Of a stretch of DNA of 13,000 bases, positions 1 through 5,524 are shown in pieces; the first letter of the stretch is position 1, and the number at the start of each line of letters is the position of its first letter. Source of the stretch: Modestobacter sp. (GTDB lineage Bacteria; Actinomycetota; Actinomycetes; Mycobacteriales; Geodermatophilaceae); NCBI GenBank assembly GCA_025965775.1, contig JAOPWG010000214.1:1-13000 (forward strand). Reading direction: 5' to 3'. The position numbers were made by a program, and so were the translations under genes. The notes below the pieces were generated by a model. It did no database searches. It saw only the letters and a list, made by a program, of their open reading frames with translations, and had not been told where the DNA came from.

Positions 1-765
1 CGGATGACCCCGGAGAACAGCAGCCGGCAGACCACGCTGCGGTCCCGGGTGGAGATCGAGCCGTCGGCCACGGTGCACGCCTACCGCGACTACTGGGGTT
101 CCACGGTCACCGCCTTCGACCTGCACAGCCCGCACACCGAGCTCGTGGTGACGGCGACCTCGGTGGTCGAAGCCGGCCCGGAGCTGCACGTCCCGGAGCC
201 GACCGGGTGGGCGGAGCTGGCCACCCCGAACGTTCTGGACCGCTTCGGGGAGATGCTGCGCCCGACGGTGCTGACGGCGATGGACGCCCCGGTGGTGCGG
301 GCGGTGCGCGCCGCGGTCGGGGACGCCGGTCCGCGCGAGGCCGGGCACGTCGTGTGCCGGTTCGTGCGGGAACACATGGAGTACCTGTCCGGCTCGACGA
401 ACGTGAAGACCAACGCGATGCAGGCCTGGGCGTCGGGGAAGGGCGTCTGCCAGGACATCTCGCACGTCTCGGTCGGGCTGATGCGCGCCCTCGGGCTGCC
501 GGCCCGCTACGTCTCCGGCTACCTGCACCCGAAGCCCTCGGCCGGCATCGGTCAGGCCGTCACCGGGGAGAGCCACGCATGGGTGGAGTGGTGGGACGGT
601 GGCTGGTCCGGCTTCGACCCGACGAACTCCGCCGAGATCGGCACCCGGCACGTGACGCTGGCCCGGGGCCGCGACTACGCCGACGTGCCCCCGCTCAAGG
701 GGATCTTCTCCGGGCCGAGGAGCGAGGGGTCCACGGTGACCGTCGAGGTCACCCGGCTGGCCTGA
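1..765 (+). CDS. Transglutaminase-like cysteine protease-fold protein, 5' end outside window
   Basis: 254 codons are visible. Counting from the Met at position 4, the transglutaminase core triad is readable: Cys149 in GKGVCQDISH, His191 in ESHAWVEWWDG and Asp205 in GFDPTNS. Residues 1-70 look like the second half of the beta-rich N-terminal domain of bacterial transglutaminase-like proteins (the RVEIEPSATV and YRDYWGSTV stretches). In that family this part is normally preceded by about 25-30 more residues, so the Met at 4 is probably internal and the gene starts upstream; the frame is open to base 1. The C-terminus (DYADVPPLKGIFSG, then a VTVEVT strand) is typical and complete. The family is usually soluble and cytoplasmic, often next to circularly permuted ATP-grasp and alpha-E genes; the substrate is unknown. 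The gene converges on the GNAT gene with 24 bases between the stops. Its last 15 codons reappear at 3203-3247. Confidence 0.9.
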   Translation, partial: RMTPENSSRQTTLRSRVEIEPSATVHAYRDYWGSTVTAFDLHSPHTELVVTATSVVEAGPELHVPEPTGWAELATPNVLDRFGEMLRPTVLTAMDAPVVRAVRAAVGDAGPREAGHVVCRFVREHMEYLSGSTNVKTNAMQAWASGKGVCQDISHVSVGLMRALGLPARYVSGYLHPKPSAGIGQAVTGESHAWVEWWDGGWSGFDPTNSAEIGTRHVTLARGRDYADVPPLKGIFSGPRSEGSTVTVEVTRLA

Positions 766-771
766 GCCGGG

Positions 772-797
772 CCGGGTGACCTCGACAGGTCACTCGG
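772..797. terminator. Bidirectional hairpin between convergent genes
   Basis: Arms 772-782 and 787-797 pair over 11 positions, including one G-T pair, around a 4-base loop (cgac). It lies between the transglutaminase stop (763-765) and the convergent GNAT gene, whose stop codon (790-792) is inside the right arm. There is no T-tract, as is usual in high-GC actinobacteria. The terminator role is inferred from position and stem. Confidence 0.55.
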
Positions 798-1464
798 GAT
801 CGGGGAGCAGGTTGCGCTCCGGGACCCCGGCCGCCTCCTCGGGAGGCGTCATGGGCGGTGCCGAGAGGGTCCGCTCGGGGATCTGCACCCGCCATCCGTC
901 GCGTCTGCCGGTGATCCAGGCCTCGCCGAGGTCGGTGCGCATGTTGTCCACCTGCAACGGGGGCCAGCCCCGACCGTAGGTGACGCAGGCGGCTGCCACA
1001 GCGAGCTTGGAGGCCACTCCCCGGCGCCGCACCGCCGGTGCCACGTAGACCTGGCGTACCAGGCCCGTCCGGGTGTCCCAGCGCATGGCACCGACCTGGT
1101 TGCTCCACTCGAGCCCCAGGGCCCGGAACGCCGCCGCGCCCAGGACGTCGCCCTCGGCCCGGTCCGCCGTGGAGAAGGCCACCAGGTCGACCTCCGCCAC
1201 CGTGTCGGGGGCCGGGAGGACGACGTACCAGAGCAACGGCGCACCCGGGGCCAGGGCATCGGCGATCAGCACCCGGTGGGGCACCTGCCCGGCGGCGGCC
1301 ACGTGCCCCTCGGCCACCCAGCCGGTCGGCCGCCGGGCCGGAGGCGGCAGCTCGACGACCATCCCGTCGGCGAAGTCGTCGCTGGCCACGCCCACCACCA
1401 CGTACCCGGGCTCCCCAGGGACCTGGTGGCGGGCGAACCAGAGCGGCCAGGGAGCACCGGACAT
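790..1464 (-). CDS. GNAT-like N-acetyltransferase, module copy A
   Basis: 224 aa. The C-terminal half carries a GNAT motif A: the strand VRQVYVAP followed by RRRGVASKL (residues 146-154), the arginine/glycine loop that binds the acetyl-CoA pyrophosphate. The N-terminal half (VELPPPARRPTGW, DLVAFSTADRAEGD) is not one I recognise, so this is a GNAT fold with an unfamiliar extension; the acceptor is unknown. The start ATG at 1464 is well supported: GGGAAGG lies 5 bases upstream, and the codon is 13 bases after the stop of the surface-protein gene, so the two are almost surely co-transcribed. The paralogue at 3231-3938 is roughly half identical by eye. Shared blocks include VVELP.PARRP.GW, VDLVAFST, SNQVGA.RW, QVYVAP, IASK/VASK and PPMTP. 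A role in modifying the partner surface protein would be speculation. Confidence 0.75.
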   Translation of the reverse strand: MSGAPWPLWFARHQVPGEPGYVVVGVASDDFADGMVVELPPPARRPTGWVAEGHVAAAGQVPHRVLIADALAPGAPLLWYVVLPAPDTVAEVDLVAFSTADRAEGDVLGAAAFRALGLEWSNQVGAMRWDTRTGLVRQVYVAPAVRRRGVASKLAVAAACVTYGRGWPPLQVDNMRTDLGEAWITGRRDGWRVQIPERTLSAPPMTPPEEAAGVPERNLLPDPE

Positions 1465-1477
1465 CGGCGCCTTCCCG

Positions 1478-2971
1478 TCAGGCGGACCGGCGGCGACCGG
1501 CGACCGTGACGGCGGTCGCCCCGGCGAGCAGCAGCCCCCCGCCCGCCGCCAGCAGGGGCAGGACGTCGGCCCCGGTGTAGGCCAGGTCGCCGGCGCCCTG
1601 GGCGGCGGCCGTCACCGTGAACGTCGCCTCCGCGGTGGTGCCGCTGGTGAGGCCGGTCATGGTGACGCTGTGCGCGCCGGCCTCCAGGCCCGCGGGGACG
1701 GTGAAGGTGAAGGTCGCGACGCCGGCGTCGTCGGCCGCCACGGTCCCCAGGTCGACCGGGGTCGAGTGCAGCACGCCGTGCACCGTCTCGTGCGGCTGGA
1801 AGCCGCCGATCGAGACCGTCTGCTTCTTGCCGGCCGCGATCGTCTGCGTGGCCACCTCCGAGGTGGCCGGCGCGCCGGTGGCCGTCGGGCTGGTGGCCGT
1901 CGGGCCGGTGGCCGTCGGGCTGGTGGTCGGCGTGCTGACGGGGGTGACCGGGTCGGGAACCGGGTCGCCCAGGGTCAGGAGCGCCGGGGTGTCCCGCTCG
2001 GTCAGCGTGTGCGCGGCCCCGACGACGAGCAGGTGGGGAGTCGTGTCGAACGACTGCCCCGCCGGCGCCCCAGTCTGGAGGATCCGGTAGGTGCCGGGCA
2101 GGTACCGGCCCGGGAAGGTGGCGGTGCCGTGCTCGTCGGTGGTCCCGGTGACGGCCTCCGTGTCCCCGTCGGTGCAGTCACTCCCGGCGACCGGGCACAG
2201 GTCGAACGTCGACCCGGCCCATGGCCCGTTCCCGTGGACGGTCACGCCGATGGTCCGGTACGCCGTGGGCACCGTCAGCGTCGGGGAGCCCGCGGACACG
2301 GTGGGCGTCAGGTCAGCGGAATTCGTGTAGCCGTGCAGGACGGGCTTCGCGGTTGCGTCGAACAGGAGCTGCCCGCTGGTCGGCGGCGTCACCAGCGTCA
2401 GGGTGAACTGCGCGTGGTCCGGCAGGTCGTAGAAGACGAGGCCGGAGATCGGGCTGTACGCGCCGGGCAGGTCGGCGTCGAGCGGGAAGTTGCAGGAGCC
2501 GCCGTTGTACGAGCAGGTGGCCTTCTGCCCGGTCGGTACACCGTTCACGCTGCTGTAGGCCAGCTCCAGCTCGGCTCCGCTGAGGTTCAGCGACGCACCA
2601 TCGGGCAGGTTGTCGGAGGCGGCGAGGCGAGGGCTCAGCTTGCCGGTCCCGTAGTGGGCGGTGCCGGGCGTGATGGGGAGCTGCGCGGGGGCGATCGTCG
2701 CCGCTGCCGGGGTGGTCGCCGTCGGGGTCGTCGTGGGAGCGCTCGTCGTCGGGGCCGTCGTCGTCGGGTTCGGCGTGAGGATCATCGGGGTCTGGGTCGA
2801 CTCGGAATCCGACGAGGGGGCGGTGGTGGTCGGGGCGGTGGTCCCGGTGGCCGGCTCATCGGCCGACGCCGCCGGGGCGAACGCCCCTGCGGCGGTGAGC
2901 AGTCCCATGGTCATGGCTGCCGTACGGATCGCGGCGGGCTTGCGAAGATCAGCCATAGGGCTGCGCGTCAT
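1478..2971 (-). CDS. LAYTG-anchored surface protein with SpaA/Cna-B-like domains, module copy A
   Basis: 497 aa secreted, wall-anchored protein. Residues 1-37 form a signal peptide with a basic start, a hydrophobic core and an ASA cleavage site before Asp38. Residues 40-95 are a Thr/Pro/Ala stalk. A first beta domain (about 105-210) has the pair Cys153/Cys160 and ends VTPPTSGQLL. A second, prealbumin-like domain (about 238-320) has Cys259/Cys266 and the GRYLPGTYRILQTGAPAG block typical of Cna-B/SpaA folds. A Pro-Thr-Ala linker of 5-residue repeats follows (350-368), then a beta domain (373-455) with FQPHETVHGVLHSTPVDLGT, a type often found just before actinobacterial anchors. LAYTG at 463-467, a hydrophobic helix and RRR at the end form a class E sortase signal. 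The ATG at 2971 has GAGAGG 5 bases upstream; Met6 is a weaker alternative. The ligand is unknown. The GNAT gene follows 13 bases downstream. Confidence 0.85.
   Translation of the reverse strand: MTRSPMADLRKPAAIRTAAMTMGLLTAAGAFAPAASADEPATGTTAPTTTAPSSDSESTQTPMILTPNPTTTAPTTSAPTTTPTATTPAAATIAPAQLPITPGTAHYGTGKLSPRLAASDNLPDGASLNLSGAELELAYSSVNGVPTGQKATCSYNGGSCNFPLDADLPGAYSPISGLVFYDLPDHAQFTLTLVTPPTSGQLLFDATAKPVLHGYTNSADLTPTVSAGSPTLTVPTAYRTIGVTVHGNGPWAGSTFDLCPVAGSDCTDGDTEAVTGTTDEHGTATFPGRYLPGTYRILQTGAPAGQSFDTTPHLLVVGAAHTLTERDTPALLTLGDPVPDPVTPVSTPTTSPTATGPTATSPTATGAPATSEVATQTIAAGKKQTVSIGGFQPHETVHGVLHSTPVDLGTVAADDAGVATFTFTVPAGLEAGAHSVTMTGLTSGTTAEATFTVTAAAQGAGDLAYTGADVLPLLAAGGGLLLAGATAVTVAGRRRSA
1875..1926 (-). 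repeat. 15-bp tandem repeat coding a Pro-Thr-Ala-Thr linker
   Basis: Three 15-bp units (1875-1889, 1890-1904, 1905-1919) and a 7-base start of a fourth. Units differ mainly at the second base (ccggtggcc/ctggtggcc) and code five-residue PTATG/PTATS steps of the linker before the last domain of the surface protein. The in-frame period means that slippage changes only stalk length. Confidence 0.7.
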
Positions 2972-3230
2972 CTCGACCTCTCATGTCGTCATCCGCCGTC
3001 ACTTCGCGGATCTCAAGGCGAATTGTGTTCGCTGCGGTGACCTGCGCGAATGGCGCCTCGCGGCGTGTCGATGCACGGAACGAGATCGTTCACGACGGGT
3101 GTGACCCGTGGTGTCCGTGGGGCCGGCGGGGCCCGGATCGCCTCCACCACGGCTACCTGTACCCCGGGGTCGGCATCGGCCGACCGGTCATCTCCGCCCC
3201 CGAGCGAGGGATCGAAGGTCACCGTGCAGG
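2972..3230. other. Intergenic spacer upstream of the copy A surface gene
   Basis: A 259-base gap between the copy B GNAT stop and the copy A surface-protein start. It holds the 5' leader of the minus-strand surface gene, a slightly AT-richer stretch around 3010-3040 that may be its promoter (no -10/-35 pair I would defend), a strong inverted repeat at 3091-3113, and on the plus strand the remains of a transglutaminase gene from about 3151 to the right. I see no intact gene here. Confidence 0.5.
3091..3113. promoter_or_regulatory. Inverted repeat: operator or terminator hairpin
   Basis: The inner arms ACGGGT (3095-3100) and ACCCGT (3104-3109) are perfect reverse complements around GTG. Beyond one mismatched pair the outer CAC (3091-3093) and GTG (3111-3113) also pair, giving 9 of 10 pairs with a 3-base centre. 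On the minus strand it lies about 120 bases past the GNAT stop and about 120 bases before the next surface-gene start. It could end the copy B transcript or bind a dimeric regulator of copy A. The 3-base loop is tight for an RNA hairpin, and the symmetry would suit an operator. Confidence 0.4.
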
Positions 3231-3247
3231 TCACCCCGCCGGCGTGA
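3151..3247 (+). pseudogene. Remnant of a duplicated transglutaminase gene 3' end
   Basis: The core is 3203-3247, a 15-codon stretch ending in TGA that aligns without gaps to codons 721-765 of the transglutaminase gene: SEGSKVTVQVTPPA versus SEGSTVTVEVTRLA. By my count 36 of 45 bases and 10 of 14 residues agree, and several changes are silent third-base ones. Both tails meet the 3' end of a GNAT paralogue in convergent orientation; here the remnant overlaps the GNAT stop by 17 bases. Further left, in another frame, GYLYPGVGIGRPV (from 3151) loosely resembles GYLHPKPSAGIGQAV of the intact gene. That would mean an internal deletion and a frameshift, but this part may be chance. No catalytic residue survives. 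The left boundary is uncertain. Confidence 0.5.
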
Positions 3248-3938
3248 CCGGTGGCCGTGGGGCGTCGGCGACGAGGTTGCGCAACGGGATGCCGGCCGTC
3301 CTCCCGACCGGGGTCATCGGCGGCAGGTGCGCCGACCGTTCCGGCACGCGGGACCGCCACCAGTCCGGCGCCCGGCCCAGCCAGGCGTCACCGAGGTCGG
3401 TGAGCCGCCCGTCGCTGCGCAGCGACGCCCAGCCCAGGGCGACCCGCGCGCCGGCTGCCATCAGCAGCAGCTTCGAGGCGATCCGCATGCGGCGGTGGGT
3501 CGGGGCGACGTAGACCTGGCCCACGACCCCGGTGGAGACCGACCACCGGACGGCGCCGACCTGGTTGGACCAGTCCAGGCCGAGCGACTCCCACCCCGCG
3601 CGCCCGAGCAATGTCCCGTCCGGGTGGTCCCCGGTGGAGAAGGCGACCAGGTCGACCTGGTCGCCGTGCTCCGGGCCGGCCGACATGAGCACCGCCCACA
3701 GGTGCGGGGCCGAGGGAGCGGCCTCGGAGGAGACGACCACCCGGGCCGGAGCTCGCCCCGGTGCCGGGACGTGCGCCTCCAGCACCCAGCCGGCCGGCCG
3801 GCGCGCCGGACCGGGCAGCTCGACGACCGTCCCGTCACCGAAGTCGGTCGTGGCCATGCCGACCAGGACCCGCCCCGGACCGTCAACCGCCCGGTGCTGC
3901 GCGTACCAGAGGGCGCCGGTGTCCCGGCCGGTGCTCAG
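3231..3938 (-). CDS. GNAT-like protein, module copy B, possibly degenerate
   Basis: Up to 235 aa, paralogous along its length to the GNAT protein at 790-1464 (shared VVELPGPARRPAGW, QVDLVAFST, DWSNQVGAVRW, QVYVAP, PPMTP, NLV). Two things are odd. First, the acetyl-CoA loop reads RRMRIASK instead of RRRGVASK, so the conserved glycine is an arginine. Second, similarity to copy A runs back to the end of the surface gene, where the only candidate start is a CTG at 3938 whose bases overlap the upstream TGA (CTGA). The first ATG is at 3857 and would remove 27 residues, including the conserved LWYAQHR stretch; no GTG lies between. I report the homology-based start; 3857 is the conventional alternative. 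Neither has a strong ribosome binding site, so translation probably depends on coupling to the surface gene. It could be a non-catalytic homologue or a decaying one. Confidence 0.65.
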   Translation of the reverse strand: MSTGRDTGALWYAQHRAVDGPGRVLVGMATTDFGDGTVVELPGPARRPAGWVLEAHVPAPGRAPARVVVSSEAAPSAPHLWAVLMSAGPEHGDQVDLVAFSTGDHPDGTLLGRAGWESLGLDWSNQVGAVRWSVSTGVVGQVYVAPTHRRMRIASKLLLMAAGARVALGWASLRSDGRLTDLGDAWLGRAPDWWRSRVPERSAHLPPMTPVGRTAGIPLRNLVADAPRPPVTPAG

Positions 3939-5299
3939 GACGCCCGTCGCCGGGAGACCGTGAGGGCGGCGCCGCCGGTCAGCAGCAGCCCACCGGCGAG
4001 GGCGGCGGCCGGTAGGGCCTCGAAGCCGGTGTAGGCCAGCGACGGGGAGTCGACGGCGGGCGAGGCGACGCGGTCGGCGACGGGGGCCGGCACCGCGGCC
4101 AGCGTGGTCGTCAGGCTGACCGCCGTTGCGGTGTCGGCCGCGGACAGGGCCGCCCCCACGTGCAGGACCTGCGGCACCGGGGAGAGCGTGTACCCGGCCG
4201 GGGCGCCGGTCTGCACGACCTGGTAGTCGCCGGGCAGGTAGCGGCCGGCGAAGGCGGCCAGGCCGACGGCGTCGGAGGTGGCCGCCGTCGTGCCCGTCCC
4301 GTCGGCACAGGTACCCCCGGGGACGCCGCAGAGCGAGAGGGTCGCCCCCTGGACCGGGGCGCCCTTGTCGTCGGCCACGTGGACGGAGATCGTCCGGTAG
4401 GCGCCCGGGTCGAAGAAGGTGATCGACGTGTTGCCGTCCCCGTCGACCGGCGGCGCGGCCGGCGCCAGGTTCCGCACGTCGCCCGAGGCGGTGGCGGTGT
4501 CGGTGTCGGTGTCGGTGGCGCTGGTCGTGGCGGTGGCGGTGTCGCCGGCGGTGTCGCTGGTCGTGTCGGTGGCGCTGGTCGTGGCGGTGTCGCTGGTCGG
4601 GTCGGTGCCGTCGCTGGCAGCCGGGTCCCCGGTGCCCGACTCCCACGTCGAGAGTTCATCCGCCGCGGCGACGCCGGGGACGGCCGCGACGGGCAGTCCG
4701 CGGGCGGCGTCGGAGACCGTGCCGAGGACCACGCGGTCGGCGCCGGAGGGCAACAGCAGCTGACCGGAGGTCGGGGGGCTCACCTGTTCGACGGTGAAGG
4801 TGACCCCGGGCAGCAGGGTGATCTCCGTGGCCGAGGCGATCGTCGGGCCGCCCGCCTCGGGGAAGGCGCAGGTCCCGTCGAACGCGGTGGTGCACTCGGC
4901 CGTCAGCCCGCCGTGGTCCTCCATGTCCCCGTACAGCATCGCCCCCAGAGCGTCCGTCGAGCCGGTGGCGGTGACGCGCACGGTCGCCCCGGACAGGTCG
5001 AGGACCGCTCCCTCGGGGTAGCTGCTGCCTTCCTCGGGGGCGATGGAGACCGTCGCCTTGCCGACGCCGAAGTCGACCGGGGCGCCGGGCGTGCCGAGGT
5101 AGGCCACCGGGGACGGTGTGAGGATCCGGGGTGCGGCGGTGCGGGCCGTCTCCGGGGTCGACTCGGGTGCGGTCGGGTCCTGCACGGCCAGCGCGGCGGG
5201 GGCGGCTGCGGCACCGACGGCCAGGGCGCCCATGGTGAGGGCGGCGGTCCGGGTGACCCTCCGGGAGCGGACCGAACGGCGCGGGGACGGGGCGGACAT
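3935..5299 (-). CDS. LAYTG-anchored surface protein with SpaA/Cna-B-like domain, module copy B
   Basis: 454 aa. Residues 1-38 are a signal peptide (many Arg, then a hydrophobic core, ALA before Val39). A first beta domain (about 75-195) contains Cys136/Cys144 and VSPPTSGQLLL. A low-complexity Asp/Thr/Ala linker follows (about 224-273), then a prealbumin-like domain (300-385) with YRTISVHV, Cys324/Cys331 and GRYLPGDYQVVQTGAPAGY. LAYTG at 421-425, a hydrophobic helix and RRR at the C-terminus form a class E sortase signal. Order, cysteine pairs and motifs match the copy A protein, but copy B has the linker between its domains and lacks the extra pre-anchor domain. The ATG at 5299 is chosen because GGAAGG lies 6 bases upstream and the signal peptide begins there; the frame stays open further upstream without signal-like sequence. 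The ligand is unknown. The gene is divergent from the ABC-F gene. Confidence 0.85.
   Translation of the reverse strand: MSAPSPRRSVRSRRVTRTAALTMGALAVGAAAAPAALAVQDPTAPESTPETARTAAPRILTPSPVAYLGTPGAPVDFGVGKATVSIAPEEGSSYPEGAVLDLSGATVRVTATGSTDALGAMLYGDMEDHGGLTAECTTAFDGTCAFPEAGGPTIASATEITLLPGVTFTVEQVSPPTSGQLLLPSGADRVVLGTVSDAARGLPVAAVPGVAAADELSTWESGTGDPAASDGTDPTSDTATTSATDTTSDTAGDTATATTSATDTDTDTATASGDVRNLAPAAPPVDGDGNTSITFFDPGAYRTISVHVADDKGAPVQGATLSLCGVPGGTCADGTGTTAATSDAVGLAAFAGRYLPGDYQVVQTGAPAGYTLSPVPQVLHVGAALSAADTATAVSLTTTLAAVPAPVADRVASPAVDSPSLAYTGFEALPAAALAGGLLLTGGAALTVSRRRAS
4489..4608 (-). repeat. Low-complexity Asp-Thr-Ala coding repeat
   Basis: Imperfect repeats of gtgtcg/gtggcg/gtggtc-like hexamers code a Thr/Asp/Ala linker in the copy B surface protein. 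Within it a 27-base stretch at 4509-4535 recurs exactly at 4563-4589, 54 bases (18 codons) on, which points to an internal duplication. Such a run is likely to vary in length between strains and to be extended and perhaps glycosylated; both are inference. Confidence 0.6.
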
Positions 5300-5500
5300 G
5301 GTGGGCCTTCCGTGGCAGGCATGCGCCGACGAGTTCGGCGGGTCGGGGGATGGTGGCGTCGGGCTCGTGGGCGAAACCCCAGGTGTGCACGCGTGTCGCG
5401 CTCTGGAACGAGAAAGGACGCCCCACCTGTCACGCGGGTCCGGGCAGGCGCGGGGCACTGCCCGGTCGGGTGTCCCGGGCGGGCGGGATACTGGTGGGCG
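5300..5500. other. Divergent intergenic region, surface gene and ABC-F gene
   Basis: About 200 bases between two divergent genes; it must hold both promoters. On the plus strand a GATACT-like -10 is visible at 5487-5492, shortly before the leader ORF, without a convincing -35. I could not identify a clear minus-strand promoter, operator or riboswitch. Confidence 0.35.
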
Positions 5501-5524
5501 ATGAACCCCTGTGACGGCCGATGA
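5501..5524 (+). CDS. Seven-codon leader ORF (MNPCDGR) overlapping the ABC-F start
   Basis: ATG at 5501 opens a frame of seven codons whose stop TGA (5522-5524) overlaps the ATG of the ABC-F gene as ATGA. A purine-rich ggtggg precedes it closely, whereas no good Shine-Dalgarno stands directly before 5521. The geometry suggests that ribosomes ending the leader re-initiate on the ABC-F gene. Short leaders before ABC-F genes are known to mediate antibiotic-responsive attenuation, but I see no clear alternative hairpins here, and so short an ORF can arise by chance. Confidence 0.35.
   Translation: MNPCDGR

Noticed and set aside
1073..3040. 655-codon plus-strand open frame opposite the copy A surface gene
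   Set aside because: Arg/Gly-rich nonsense, antisense to a gene with signal peptide, domains and sorting signal; typical of GC-rich DNA.
3939..4646. N-terminal extension of the copy B GNAT into the surface gene
   Set aside because: The extension is His/Arg/Gly-rich out-of-frame reading of the surface protein's linker and domain; homology to copy A starts only near 3938.
5300..5458. Longer start for the copy B surface protein at 5458
   Set aside because: It would place 53 non-signal residues before a well-formed signal peptide that has its own ribosome site at 5299.
5118..5504. Plus-strand 128-codon frame before the ABC-F gene
   Set aside because: Mostly antisense to the signal peptide and first domain of the copy B surface gene; no recognisable sequence.
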